From contig CAVSMU010000018.1 in the NCBI GenBank assembly GCA_963729075.1, forward strand, positions 62,001 through 126,000: 64,000 nucleotides of DNA. Direction: 5' to 3'. This document shows positions 7,139 to 16,130 of this stretch, piece by piece. The notes under the pieces are model-generated. The model was not told where the DNA came from. It ran no database searches and worked only from the letters and a program-made list of their open reading frames with translations. A program made the translations under genes and the position numbers. Positions within the stretch are counted from its first letter, which is position 1, and each line of letters opens with the position of its first letter. Origin of the DNA: WHSW01 sp963729075 (lineage in GTDB: Bacteria; Actinomycetota; Thermoleophilia; Solirubrobacterales; 70-9).

Positions 7139-8722
7139 GTGAGCGCCATGCACCGCCGGCCACTGCCACAGGACGCCGGATCGCGCTCGCCAGTGCGCGC
7201 CCGGACCCTTCTGCTCGCCCTGCTGCTCGCGGTGGCGGGCGCGCTGCTCGTCGCCCGACCTGCGAGGGCCGGCGAGTACGTGGTCACGCAATGCAGCTCC
7301 GTCAGCCCGAGCGCAGGAGAGGTGAGCTGGGAGCAGTCGACCGCCAACTACGCGGGCCGGAACGGCTGCGGCACCGACGCCGGGCTTCAGGTCTACCACG
7401 CGGCGGAGGAGTCCGGCCTCTGGCACTACGGCGCCTGGGTCTGGCGCGCGCCCGCCGGGACCGTGTTCACGAACGTCCAGGCCAACGCGAGCCTCACCTA
7501 CCAGGCCGGCCACCGCGGCCAGCTGATCGTCACGCGTCCCACGGGCGAGCTCGTCGACTTCGGCGCCGAGCACAACGACTTCCGCGTGCACGGGATCGGC
7601 GGCGAGTTCACCCAGTTCCACGCCTGGCTGCGCTGCGTCGCGCCAGGCCCGGGGCGCCCCTGCGGCCGGGCCGGCTACGACGGCGCCCACGCGTACGTCC
7701 GGGGCGTCTACCTGCGTACCGAGGACCGCGCCGCTCCGCGCCTGACCCTCACCGGGGGCTCGCTGTTGGAGGATCCGGTGGTTCGCGGGGTGCGCGGCCT
7801 GCGTTTCGACGCGGTGGACGACGGTGGCGGGATCCGCAGCCTTTACGTCGCCGCCAACGGCACCCTCCTCGTCACCGACGTGCGCAACTGCGCGCTCGCC
7901 GCCGGCTACGCGACCGCGCTGCGCCCCTGCCCGGGTCAGACCGGCGAGTCCGCGGCCGTACCGACCGCCCACTCCGCCTTCGTCACCGGACCGAACACCG
8001 TCACCGCCTGCGCCGACGACCTCGCACTCGACGGGGCGCCCAATCGCGCCTGCCAGGAACACACGGCGTGGGTCGACAACGCGTGCCCCGGATCGGCGGT
8101 GGCCGGCGGCACCGCGCTCAGCGCCGGCTTCGGCGCCGACGGCGGCGCGTCCGTGACCGTGCGCTCCGACCGCCGCGCCATGGTCCGCGGACGGCTCGGG
8201 GGCGTCGGAGCGGGGGCGACGATCTGCGCGCTCACCCGCACCCATTCGCCCGAGGCGCCGATCGTCGTCGGGGCCACCACCACCACCGGCGCCGACGGCG
8301 CGTTCGCGATCGAGCTTCAGCCGGGCCCGAGCCGCGACGTGTTCGTCCACTACGCCGACGGCGACCGCGTCGTCGCCCGGCACGGCCTCGTCAGGCGCTC
8401 GATCGTCCGCCCGACGCTGGTGGCGAAGCCCAACCACGGCGTGCGCAGAGGCGACCGGCTGCACTTCACGGGCCGGCTGCCGGGACCCGCGTGCACCGAG
8501 CGCGTGGTCAAGGTGCAGGCGCGGATCGGCAAGCGTCGCTGGCAGGTCTTCCGCACCGACCGGACGGATCGCGACTGCGCGTTCGCCGCCCGCTACAAGC
8601 TGCGCGCCACCCGTCGCGCAAGGCGCTACCGCTTCCGCGCCCTCGTCCCCGAGCAGGCGGGCTATCCGTACGAGGCAGGCAACTCGCAGATCGCGCGGGT
8701 CAAGGTGAGACGGAGGCGCTGA
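7139..8722 (+). CDS. Secreted protein of unknown function with Ig/carboxypeptidase-regulatory-like C-terminus
   Basis: 527 residues. A long twin-Arg-free signal peptide (basic start, hydrophobic LLLALLLAVAGALLVA at ~24-39, cleavage near PARAG-E) leads an exported protein. The first ~200 mature residues are Cys-, Trp- and Tyr-rich. The middle has paired Cys residues (NCALAAGYATALRPCPG, TACADDLALDGAPNRACQ). The C-terminal ~170 residues look like beta-sandwich modules (VRGRLGGVGAGATICAL, GADGAFAIEL, HFTGRLPGPACTERVVKVQ) and end in a basic tail. I know similar architectures in Thermoleophilia secreted proteins but no assigned function. It is co-directional with the Pro-rich anchor protein. Confidence 0.7.
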   Translation: MSAMHRRPLPQDAGSRSPVRARTLLLALLLAVAGALLVARPARAGEYVVTQCSSVSPSAGEVSWEQSTANYAGRNGCGTDAGLQVYHAAEESGLWHYGAWVWRAPAGTVFTNVQANASLTYQAGHRGQLIVTRPTGELVDFGAEHNDFRVHGIGGEFTQFHAWLRCVAPGPGRPCGRAGYDGAHAYVRGVYLRTEDRAAPRLTLTGGSLLEDPVVRGVRGLRFDAVDDGGGIRSLYVAANGTLLVTDVRNCALAAGYATALRPCPGQTGESAAVPTAHSAFVTGPNTVTACADDLALDGAPNRACQEHTAWVDNACPGSAVAGGTALSAGFGADGGASVTVRSDRRAMVRGRLGGVGAGATICALTRTHSPEAPIVVGATTTTGADGAFAIELQPGPSRDVFVHYADGDRVVARHGLVRRSIVRPTLVAKPNHGVRRGDRLHFTGRLPGPACTERVVKVQARIGKRRWQVFRTDRTDRDCAFAARYKLRATRRARRYRFRALVPEQAGYPYEAGNSQIARVKVRRRR

Positions 8723-8751
8723 GCCGCCTCAGGCCCGCCACCGCACCGCGG

Positions 8752-10221
8752 CTACGCCCGAGCCATCGCCTCGCGCTTCGCCCTGATGTCGTCCAACTGC
8801 TCGGAGATCCACACTCCGGGGTCACGCTCGCGGACGATCTCGTTCAGGCGCGCGGCCCGCAGCCGGCGCTCCTCCGGGTCCATCGTGAGTGCGCGATGGA
8901 TGGTGTCGGCCTGCTCCTGGATGTCGAACGGATTCACCGAGAGCGTGCAGTCGCCGAGCTCCTCGTGCGAGCCCGTGTTCTCGGAGAGCATCACGACCCC
9001 GTCTCGCGTGTTGACCGCCGGCGCCTCCTTCGCCACGAGGTTCATGCCGTCGAAGATCGAGTTGACCATCAACAGGTCGAAGTGCTTGTAGCGCGCGACG
9101 GCCTCGGGAAAGTTCTCGTAGATCCGCAGGTCGATGGGCATCCAGTCCGTGGTCCCGTGGCGGTGGTTGACGACCGCGACCAGCGCCTCGATCCGCTCGA
9201 GGTACTCGGCGTACTCCGGCACATCCTGGCGCGAGGGCTGCAGGTGGGCGATGAACGTAACCCGCTCGCGGAACTCCGGGTGCTGCTGGAGGAAGACGTC
9301 GAACGAGGTGAAGCCGCGGAGCACGTTCTTCGACAGATCGGCGCGATCGACCCGCAGGATCATGTGGTCGCGCCGGCGTCGCAACAGCTCGCGCTCGTAC
9401 TCGGCGACCTCGGGCGAGCCGGCGGCCCGATCGAGCCGGCCGGCGTCGATCCCCAGCGGGTAGGCCCGGACCCAGGTCTCGCGACCCTCGTGCAGGACCG
9501 CCCCGCGCTCGTAGTCGACCTCGAGCTCGAGAAGCTCGCGGCAACAGTGCAGGAAGTTGCGGCAGTAGGCGGTGGTGTGGAAGCCGATGATGTCGTTGGC
9601 GAGCAGCCCGCGATAGATCTCCTCACGCCACACGGCCGGGAGGATCCGCCACGAGTCGGGCTGCGACCACGGGATGTGGACGAAGTGCTGCAGGACGGCG
9701 TCCGGTCGCGCCTCGCGGACCAGGCCGGGGCACGTGTACACGTGATAGTCGTGAAACATGACCAGCGGCGCCGGCTCGTCGGCGACCCGCGAGAGCACGC
9801 TGTCGGCGAGGTCTGCGTTGACGACCTTGTAGCCGAGCTCCCAGGCGTCCGCCTCCTCCTGGCGGATGTCGGGCGCATTGGAGAGATCCCAGAGGTAGTG
9901 CTGGATGAACCAGAGGATCGGGTTCGCGATCACGTTGTAGAAGCGGTCGTAGGCAGTCGCGTCGCTCTCGACCAGGCAGACGTCGTAGGAGACCTCGTCG
10001 AGCTCGAGGCTGATCGGGTCGTCCCCGGCCTCGCGCGCAACCGCGACATCCTCCTCAGTCATCGCCGACGCCACCCAGAGCGCGTGTCGCCTGGCCACGA
10101 GCCCGGTCAGCGCCGTGACCAGGCCGCCGCCGCCACGCTGCACGACCCGCTCGCCGTCGGCGCCGCGCTCGAACTGCGCCGGGCCGCGGTTGGAGACGAT
10201 CACGAGTCGCTGCTCGGCCAT
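8752..10221 (-). CDS. otsA: GT20 glycosyltransferase, trehalose-6-phosphate synthase type
   Basis: A 489-residue GT-B enzyme expected to make trehalose 6-phosphate from a nucleotide-glucose and glucose 6-phosphate. The N-terminus LVIVSNRGPAQF and GGGGLVTAL form the phosphate/sugar loop. FHDYHVYTCPGL matches the HDYHL motif. RVDRADLSKNVLRGF supplies the Arg/Lys donor-binding pair, and FDGMNLVAKEAP carries the acidic residue that holds the donor ribose. No otsB-type phosphatase is adjacent. An inositol-phosphatase-like gene lies two genes upstream in the same run. Glucosylglycerol-phosphate synthase is a possible alternative. Confidence 0.82.
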   Translation of the reverse strand: MAEQRLVIVSNRGPAQFERGADGERVVQRGGGGLVTALTGLVARRHALWVASAMTEEDVAVAREAGDDPISLELDEVSYDVCLVESDATAYDRFYNVIANPILWFIQHYLWDLSNAPDIRQEEADAWELGYKVVNADLADSVLSRVADEPAPLVMFHDYHVYTCPGLVREARPDAVLQHFVHIPWSQPDSWRILPAVWREEIYRGLLANDIIGFHTTAYCRNFLHCCRELLELEVDYERGAVLHEGRETWVRAYPLGIDAGRLDRAAGSPEVAEYERELLRRRRDHMILRVDRADLSKNVLRGFTSFDVFLQQHPEFRERVTFIAHLQPSRQDVPEYAEYLERIEALVAVVNHRHGTTDWMPIDLRIYENFPEAVARYKHFDLLMVNSIFDGMNLVAKEAPAVNTRDGVVMLSENTGSHEELGDCTLSVNPFDIQEQADTIHRALTMDPEERRLRAARLNEIVRERDPGVWISEQLDDIRAKREAMARA

Positions 10222-10266
10222 CGCCCCCTCAGGCTAGTCCGCGGAAGACCTGAGCTGCCGGCTGGC

Positions 10267-10339
10267 CCGACCGAAGCGGACGAATCCGAGCGAGCTCGGA
10301 TCACCGTTCGCCTTCGGCTCACTCGGAGCATTCGGTCGG
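10267..10339. repeat. 73-nt structured intergenic element, copy 1
   Basis: Terminal arms CCGACCGAA (10267-10275) and TTCGGTCGG (10331-10339) are perfectly complementary. Inside are ATCCGAG-CGAG-CTCGGAT (7-bp stem) and GCTC-ACTCG-GAGC. A second 73-nt copy lies at 15263-15335; the 55-nt interior differs at only four positions. The element starts a few bases after the treT stop codon on the gene strand and precedes the GT20 gene. Confidence 0.8.
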
Positions 10340-10343
10340 AACG

Positions 10344-11579
10344 TCAGAGATTCAGCTCGGTGAACAGTTGGAGCCAGTCACGCAGCAGGCGCGGACTGAG
10401 GAAGTGCGCGCGGGCGTGCTCCTTGCCGGCCCTGCCGATCCGCTTCGCCAGCTCCGGGTCCTCGAGGATCTCGATGGTCCGCTGCGCCGCCTCATCCGGC
10501 GACGAGACCAGAAAGCCCGAGACGCCGTCGGTGATCTGTAGCGGGATGCCGCCGACGTCGCCGCCGATCATGGGCCGCCCCTTCCACTGCGCCTCGGTGA
10601 CCGTGAGCCCGAACCCCTCCCGGATCGACTTCTGGACGCAGACGTCGGCCTGGGACTGGAACGCGTTGACCTCGATCGCGCCGACGTTGTTGAGGTTGTT
10701 GAGGATCTTGATGTCCGGGTCGCCGTCGGCGTGGCGAAACGTGCGGTGAAAGAACTCCCAGCCCTCGGGGTCGTCGGTCGCCATCGAGCCGACCAACGCG
10801 AGCTGGGCGTCGGGCACGGTCTCGGTCACGATCCGGTAGGCGTCGATCACCCCCATCGGGTCCTTCCAGGGGTCGAAGCGCGAGACCTGGCAGATCAGCG
10901 GCCGGTCGGTGTCGATGCCGAACTGCTCGCAGACGAACGCGGCGTCCTCGGGCGAGAGCGCCATGTTCTTGGGCGAGAGCGGGTCGATCGCCGGCGGGAT
11001 GATCTTGCGCAGGCCGCCGTCGAGGTCGGCGGGTATGTACTCCTCGCGATGCCAAACGCTCGCGTCGTAGCCGGTGATCAACGGCTCGAGGCGCGCCAGG
11101 GACGCCGGGTTCGGGGTCGAGAGGTCGATGTGGCAGCGCCAGATCCAGCGCCGCGCGCGGTCGAGCGCGTTCTCGCGCAGCCCGGCCGGCTGCGGGTCGT
11201 GTACGACGATCGCGTCCCAGTCCCCCTCGAGGTCCTGGGCGTTCATCGCGTTGTAGCCCTGGAACACCTCCCACTGCTCGTCGTCGATGGCCTGCGGATC
11301 GCCCTGCAGCGAGTTGTGCATGAGCTTCGTGACGTTGAAGAAGTCCTCCCGGCCCAGGATCACCTGCCAATGGGCGTCCAGGCCGATGTCGCGCATCAGC
11401 GGCACCAGCGTGTACAGGATCTCCGACACGCCGCCGCCGAACGCTGTCGCGCTGACGTGCAGGACGCTGCGGCCCTGCAGCGGCTCGACCAGGTCGCGGA
11501 TCTGCTCGATCAGCCCGCGGCCGGCGATATGGGTGTAGTCGGCGAGCGACTTGTGGCCCAGGGGGACCTCGGTAAGCAC
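10344..11579 (-). CDS. treT: TreT-like trehalose glycosyltransferring synthase (GT4)
   Basis: A 411-residue GT-B enzyme. The family couples a nucleotide-glucose to glucose, making trehalose in one step. Seen: VLHVSATAFGGGVSEILYTLVPLM near the N-terminus, HDPQPAGL, WRCHIDLSTP, and the donor-site block SIREGFGLTVTEAQWKGRPMI with its EX7E motif, followed by GGDVGGIPLQI. Length is typical for TreT. It lies upstream of the GT20 gene on the same strand with a 122-base gap that contains the 73-nt element. Two trehalose routes side by side suggest osmoprotectant or cell-wall precursor supply. Confidence 0.85.
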   Translation of the reverse strand: MLTEVPLGHKSLADYTHIAGRGLIEQIRDLVEPLQGRSVLHVSATAFGGGVSEILYTLVPLMRDIGLDAHWQVILGREDFFNVTKLMHNSLQGDPQAIDDEQWEVFQGYNAMNAQDLEGDWDAIVVHDPQPAGLRENALDRARRWIWRCHIDLSTPNPASLARLEPLITGYDASVWHREEYIPADLDGGLRKIIPPAIDPLSPKNMALSPEDAAFVCEQFGIDTDRPLICQVSRFDPWKDPMGVIDAYRIVTETVPDAQLALVGSMATDDPEGWEFFHRTFRHADGDPDIKILNNLNNVGAIEVNAFQSQADVCVQKSIREGFGLTVTEAQWKGRPMIGGDVGGIPLQITDGVSGFLVSSPDEAAQRTIEILEDPELAKRIGRAGKEHARAHFLSPRLLRDWLQLFTELNL

Positions 11580-11653
11580 GCGCGCAAACTACAGAAACCC
11601 CCGCTCCGGCCGGTACACCTGACCGTGGGCGTACTTGCGCACGCGTGTGCCGG

Positions 11654-12583
11654 CTACCTGCCCGCGAGGCGCTCGATCCCGCGCTCGATCGACTCGAGGA
11701 TGCCCCGGTGCAGCTCGGCGTTCGCCGCCGCGACGCAGGAGATCTGGAACTCGGCTCCCGACCCGAGCAGTGGGCAATTCGCGAGCGGCGCCCCGTAGGC
11801 GTCCGTGATCACGGCCCCCGCCTCCCCGAGGCAGAGGGCGGCCGCGGCGATGTCGTAGGGACTGTTGTTGAGCACCGCTCCGCCGCCGAGCCGCTCGAAC
11901 CGCTCGCGCATCCCCGGGACGTCGGCGACCATGCGCGGCCCGGGCTCCACGTAGGCGTCGAGCTGGCCGGTCGCGATCCGCGTCATGTCGTAGGAGGCCG
12001 AGCCCAGGTCGAAGGTGCCGCCGCCGACCGACGAGGCGTCGATCAGCTCGCCGATCACCTCGGCGATGGCCCGCATCGGCCGCCCCCGCAGGCCGTAGGC
12101 CCAGAACAGGCGGTCGAGGTCTCGGTTCGCGGACAGGGAGGGCGCCGGGTCGAGCCCGCCGCCGCGTTCGGCGTAGAAGGTGCGACCGGACTTGAGCTCG
12201 ACGACCGATCCCGCGACGACGTCGCCCATCGTCGGCGTCCCGTCGCCGAGCTCGGCGAGGGCGACCGATACGCACGCCGCCTCGAAGCCGGCCATCGCCG
12301 GCCGGGTGCCGTCGATCGGATCGACCACCAGGACCCAGCGCGGGTCGTCGTCCGAAGGCTCGACCAACCCACGATCCTCGGAGTAGAAGGCGATCCGCGG
12401 CGCGTGCTCGGCGAGGAACTCCTCCATGTACGACTCCGCCTGCTCATCGATGGCGAAGGTGACGTCGCCGCCGCGACCGGCGCCGGCATGCGCACGCCCG
12501 GCGTGCTCGCCGAGCTGGGGGGCGATCCGCTCGCGCAGCGCCAGCGCCAGCCGGCGGGCGAGGCCGCGCGGATCGTCGTTCAC
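11654..12583 (-). CDS. Inositol-monophosphatase family phosphatase
   Basis: 309 residues of the Mg2+-dependent FIG superfamily. Metal-site motifs are visible: YSEDRG (the Glu site), VVDPIDGTRPAM (WxDPxDGT-type) and SYDMTRIATGQLDAYVEPG toward the C-terminus (the usual GxxDxY region). The substrate is not defined: inositol phosphate, a sugar phosphate or PAP are all possible. Its position directly upstream of treT and the GT20 gene makes a sugar-phosphate substrate worth testing, since no OtsB is present. The start overlaps the htrA-like stop by four bases (ATGA). Confidence 0.85.
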   Translation of the reverse strand: MNDDPRGLARRLALALRERIAPQLGEHAGRAHAGAGRGGDVTFAIDEQAESYMEEFLAEHAPRIAFYSEDRGLVEPSDDDPRWVLVVDPIDGTRPAMAGFEAACVSVALAELGDGTPTMGDVVAGSVVELKSGRTFYAERGGGLDPAPSLSANRDLDRLFWAYGLRGRPMRAIAEVIGELIDASSVGGGTFDLGSASYDMTRIATGQLDAYVEPGPRMVADVPGMRERFERLGGGAVLNNSPYDIAAAALCLGEAGAVITDAYGAPLANCPLLGSGAEFQISCVAAANAELHRGILESIERGIERLAGR

Positions 12584-13779
12584 GGACGCGGGACTTCGAC
12601 CGGGCGCTCGCCCAGCTCGACCTCGATCTGCTCCTCGTCGCCGTCGCGGATGATGTCGAGGGTGACCACGTCGCCGGGCTCGGCCAGGGAGATGAGGCGC
12701 GGCAGATCGGCCTCGGCGTCGATCGGCTCACCGTCGACCGCGACGATCACGTCGCCGCCCGCGTCCACGTCCTGCGCCTGGAAGCGGATCGGGGCGTCGT
12801 CGCCGGCCTGGAGTCCCGCCTCGTCCGCCGGGCCGCCGTCGACCACCTCGGAGACGAGCGCCCCGGTGTCGACGTCCAGGCCGAGCTCCTCCGCGAGCTG
12901 GGGGTACAGCGGCGTCGTGGTGACCCCGGCGTAGGCGTAGGAGACCTCGCCGTCGCCGCGGAGGTCGTCGATCGAGCGCTGCGCGAGGTCGATCGGGACC
13001 GCGAAGCCGACGCCCTCGCTGCCGCCCGAGGCGGTCTGGATCTGCTGGTTGATGCCGACGACCTCGCCGGCCGCGTCGATGAGCGGCCCGCCGGAGTTTC
13101 CGGGGTTGATCGACGCGTCGGTCTGGATCGCGCCGTCGATCCGAAACGAGCTCAGCGACTCGATCGAGCGGTCGGAGGCAGAGACGATCCCGACCGAGAG
13201 CGACTGCTCCTGGCCGAAGGGGCTGCCGATCGCCGCCACGCCCTCGCCGACCTCGACGTCGTTCTCGGAGCCCAGCGGCAGCGGGTGCAGGTCGAGGCCC
13301 TCCGGGTCGACTCGCAGGAGGGCGACGTCTGCGAACGGATCGAAGCCGATGATGTCGGCCTCGACCTGATTGAGGTCGGCGAACTGGACGTAGACCTCGC
13401 GCGCCTCGTGCAGCGGGCCGCTCTGCGCGCCGGCGGCGTCGGCGTCGGTGACCACGTGCGCGTTGGTGAGGATCTCGCCCTCCTCGGAGATGACGAACCC
13501 GGACCCCTGTCCCTGGCCGCCCCCGCCGCCGAAGATGTCCGGGGTCCCGCCACCGCCGATCACCGAGCGCACCGTGACCACGCCCTCGGCGGCGGTCTCG
13601 TAAATCGTCTGCGCGTCGAAGGCGCCGTCCTCGGCCTCGATGACCACCCGCTTGGCGTCGTCCTGCTCGTCGGTCGTGGACGAGATCGGCGGGGCCACGG
13701 ACTCCTCATCGCCGCAGGCAGCGATCGCCACCGAGGCGGCCGCGATCAGAGTGACGGCCGCGATCCGCGCGCGGCGCAT
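12580..13779 (-). CDS. HtrA/DegP-type serine protease lipoprotein with PDZ domain
   Basis: A 399-residue envelope quality-control protease. The N-terminus is a lipoprotein signal with a lipobox-like end IAAC (Cys22). The trypsin-like domain carries the triad His108 (TNAHVV), Asp151 (FADVALLRV) and Ser229 (NPGNSGGPL). One PDZ domain follows (about residues 280-390, with GGDVIVAVDGEPI). An extra insertion with DDAPIRFQAQD interrupts the PDZ region. The start ATG shares one base with the upstream kinase stop (TGATG), so protease and two-component system are coupled. Confidence 0.93.
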   Translation of the reverse strand: MRRARIAAVTLIAAASVAIAACGDEESVAPPISSTTDEQDDAKRVVIEAEDGAFDAQTIYETAAEGVVTVRSVIGGGGTPDIFGGGGGQGQGSGFVISEEGEILTNAHVVTDADAAGAQSGPLHEAREVYVQFADLNQVEADIIGFDPFADVALLRVDPEGLDLHPLPLGSENDVEVGEGVAAIGSPFGQEQSLSVGIVSASDRSIESLSSFRIDGAIQTDASINPGNSGGPLIDAAGEVVGINQQIQTASGGSEGVGFAVPIDLAQRSIDDLRGDGEVSYAYAGVTTTPLYPQLAEELGLDVDTGALVSEVVDGGPADEAGLQAGDDAPIRFQAQDVDAGGDVIVAVDGEPIDAEADLPRLISLAEPGDVVTLDIIRDGDEEQIEVELGERPVEVPRP

Positions 13780-15194
13780 CAGCGCCGGCCCCCGGCCGCG
13801 GCGGCAGCCGGAAGCCGCAGCTCGAACTCCGTCCGCCCGCGCCGCGAGCGCAGCTCGAGCGAGCCGTCCATGCGCCGCGCGAGCTCGCGGGCGATCGCGA
13901 GGCCGAGCCCCGAGCCGCTGACGTCATCGCCCGTGTAGAAGCGTTCGAAGACGCGCTCGCGCGAGCGCGGCTCGATCCCGGGCCCGTCGTCGGCGACGAC
14001 GAGGCTGGCCGAGCCGTTGTCGATCTGAGCCCCTACCTTGATCGTGGTTCCCTCCGGTGTGTGCGTCAGTGCGTTGTCGATCAGGATACGCATGATCTGA
14101 GCCACCCTGTCCGGGTCGGCGCCGGCAGCCGTCGCGGCTCCGGCGGCGAGCTCGATCGGGGAGTCGTGGCACTCGGCGGCAGGAGCGAACTCCCGAGCCA
14201 CGCGTCTTGCGACCTCGCCCAGCTCGACCGGCTCGCGGCGGATCTCCATCGCGTCGGCGTCGAGCTTCGAGAGGTCGAGCAGGTCCACGGTCAGCTTCGT
14301 CAGGCGGGCGATCTGCTCGCGCATCGTGTGCACGAACTCGGCTCGGACCTCGGGGTCGGGTTCGTCGTCCTCGAGCAGCTCGACGAATCCTGAGAGCGAG
14401 AAGATCGGCGTCCGCAGCTCGTGCGAGGCGTTCGCGATGAACTCGCGCCGCGCGCTGTCGAGCCGCTCCAAGCGCTTCTGCATCTCGTTGAACGTCATCG
14501 CGAGCTGGCCGACCTCGTCGTTGGAGTCCACCGGGATCGAACTCGAGAAGTCGCCGTCGGCGACCTTCTCCGCGGCCTCCTCGAGCCGTCGCAGGCGCCG
14601 GGCATGCGCGCGAGCGACGAGCCAGCCCGCGCCCAGCGCCGCAAGTAGCGCGATCGCGCCGGCGATCAGGATCTGACGCCGGATCAGCGCGACGGCGTCG
14701 TCGACGTCGGCGAGGTTGGTGGAGAAGACGGCAACCCAGCGCGGCTCGCCGCCCTCCGACAGAGCGACCGCCGACTCGCCGCGCCGCTCATCGCCGCTCG
14801 TCTCGACCGCACTCGCAATCGATCCCGAGGCGGCCGCGGCGGCCGCCGCAGGGAACCCGGAGAGCACGGCCGTGCGCTCGAGCTCGGAGTCGGCGATCAC
14901 GAACGAGGGCTCCGGCCCGGCGGCCCCGTCACGCACGCCGAGCACGGTCACCCGCGAACCGGTCTCCTGGTCGATGCCGCGCACGAGCGCGCGCAGGCGT
15001 GCCTGCGAGATCCCGGCCTCCATCGCCCGATCGAGGCGCGCGCTCTGCTCGGTCCCGACCTGCTCGAGCCGCCGCAGCTGCTCCGCGGTCAGGCTCGAGC
15101 GCAGCTGCGGCACCACGTAGAGGTAGATGAACCCGACCGCCGCCGCCGTGATCGCGAAGAACAGCAGCGCGAGCCGGTTACGTACCGAATTCAT
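13779..15194 (-). CDS. Two-component sensor histidine kinase
   Basis: A 471-residue membrane kinase. TM1 is at about residues 7-27, an extracytoplasmic sensor of ~145 residues contains an Ala-rich loop, and TM2 is at about 175-195. A HAMP segment follows, then the H-box NASHELRTP (phospho-acceptor His258), the N-box ILIDNALTHTP, DDGPGI and SGSGLGLAIA. It phosphorylates the response regulator encoded upstream. Downstream, and overlapping, is the HtrA lipoprotein, so an envelope-stress signal is likely. The 143-base gap to the regulator gene contains the second 73-nt element. Confidence 0.93.
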   Translation of the reverse strand: MNSVRNRLALLFFAITAAAVGFIYLYVVPQLRSSLTAEQLRRLEQVGTEQSARLDRAMEAGISQARLRALVRGIDQETGSRVTVLGVRDGAAGPEPSFVIADSELERTAVLSGFPAAAAAAASGSIASAVETSGDERRGESAVALSEGGEPRWVAVFSTNLADVDDAVALIRRQILIAGAIALLAALGAGWLVARAHARRLRRLEEAAEKVADGDFSSSIPVDSNDEVGQLAMTFNEMQKRLERLDSARREFIANASHELRTPIFSLSGFVELLEDDEPDPEVRAEFVHTMREQIARLTKLTVDLLDLSKLDADAMEIRREPVELGEVARRVAREFAPAAECHDSPIELAAGAATAAGADPDRVAQIMRILIDNALTHTPEGTTIKVGAQIDNGSASLVVADDGPGIEPRSRERVFERFYTGDDVSGSGLGLAIARELARRMDGSLELRSRRGRTEFELRLPAAAAAGGRR

Positions 15195-15262
15195 GGGCCG
15201 GGGCTAGCGACGAAGTCGCGGTTGGTGCGCTTACGACCTGCCTCCCCGTAACGCGTTGCGAC

Positions 15263-15335
15263 CCGCCGAGAGCGGACGAATCCGAGCAGGCTCGGATCAC
15301 CGGTCGCCTTCGGCTCCCTCGGAGCATCTCGGCGG
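15263..15335. repeat. 73-nt structured intergenic element, copy 2
   Basis: Arms CCGCCGAGA (15263-15271) and TCTCGGCGG (15327-15335) pair perfectly although four of nine positions differ from copy 1 at 10267-10339. Internal stems ATCCGAG-CAGG-CTCGGAT and GCTC-CCTCG-GAGC are kept. It begins about two bases after the response-regulator stop codon on the gene strand, the same relative position as copy 1. Confidence 0.8.
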
Positions 15336-15337
15336 AG

Positions 15338-16054
15338 TTATTCATCTCGGAACCGGTAACCCACGCCTCGCACCGTGAACAGGTACTCGGGCTGGCGCGG
15401 GTCGCGCTCGAGCTTCTCGCGCAGGTGGCGGATATGGACGTCGATCGTGCGCGGGTCGCGGTAGGCGGAGTCGCCCCAGACCTGCTCGAGCAGCAACTCG
15501 CGGGTCATCACGCGGCCCGGGGCGGCAGCGAGCGTCGTGAGGATCTCGAACTCGACGTAGGTCAGCCTGACCGGCGCGCCCCGAGCGCTAACGGCCCGCC
15601 GCTCGAAGTCGATCTCGAGGTCGCCGGCGCGGATCGGCCGGTCGCCGCCCGGTCGACCACTGAGCATCTCGACGCGGCGCAGGGCCGCCCTCACGCGGCT
15701 GCGGAACTCGCGGACCGAGAACGGCTTGGTGATGTAGTCGTCCGCTCCCATCTCGAGACCGAGCACCTTGTCGATCTCGTCGTCCTTTGCCGTGAGCATG
15801 ATGATCGGGACTTGGCTGCGGCTGCGCAGCCGGCGGCAGACCTCGATCCCGTCGAGCTTGGGCAGCATGATGTCGAGCACGACCAGGTCGAAGCGCTCGT
15901 TGGTGAACCGGTCGAGCGCCTCGCGGCCGTCGAGCGCCGAGACGACCTCGTAGCCGTCCTTGCGCAGGGGGTAGGTGAGCAGCGTCTGCACGGACTCCTC
16001 GTCGTCGACGAGCAGGATGCGTGCGGATCCCTCGCCGCCTGCGGCGTTCGCCAT
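15338..16054 (-). CDS. OmpR/PhoB-family response regulator
   Basis: 238 residues. The receiver domain has the acidic pair DDEE, phospho-acceptor Asp61 in LVVLDIMLPK, the switch Thr in MLTAKDD and the Lys in YITKPFS. The winged-helix DNA-binding domain ends with the typical VWGDSAYRDPRTIDVHIRHLREKL and VRGVGYRF. It pairs with the downstream kinase. The gene is first in a minus-strand run (regulator, kinase, HtrA, phosphatase, then treT and the GT20 gene) and diverges from the M28-like membrane protein. Confidence 0.95.
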   Translation of the reverse strand: MANAAGGEGSARILLVDDEESVQTLLTYPLRKDGYEVVSALDGREALDRFTNERFDLVVLDIMLPKLDGIEVCRRLRSRSQVPIIMLTAKDDEIDKVLGLEMGADDYITKPFSVREFRSRVRAALRRVEMLSGRPGGDRPIRAGDLEIDFERRAVSARGAPVRLTYVEFEILTTLAAAPGRVMTRELLLEQVWGDSAYRDPRTIDVHIRHLREKLERDPRQPEYLFTVRGVGYRFRDE

Positions 16055-16130
16055 GCAGGGAAGCGTAATCGCGGGCCCTGGCCGTCCCCGGTCGGCAGTA
16101 TGCAGCCCCCGTGATCGACTCCGCCACGCC

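Noticed and set aside
6727..10749. A 1340-codon open frame on the plus strand covering the secreted protein and the antisense of the GT20 gene
   Set aside because: It is Arg/Pro-rich, typical of GC-rich shadow frames, and lies opposite two well-supported genes.
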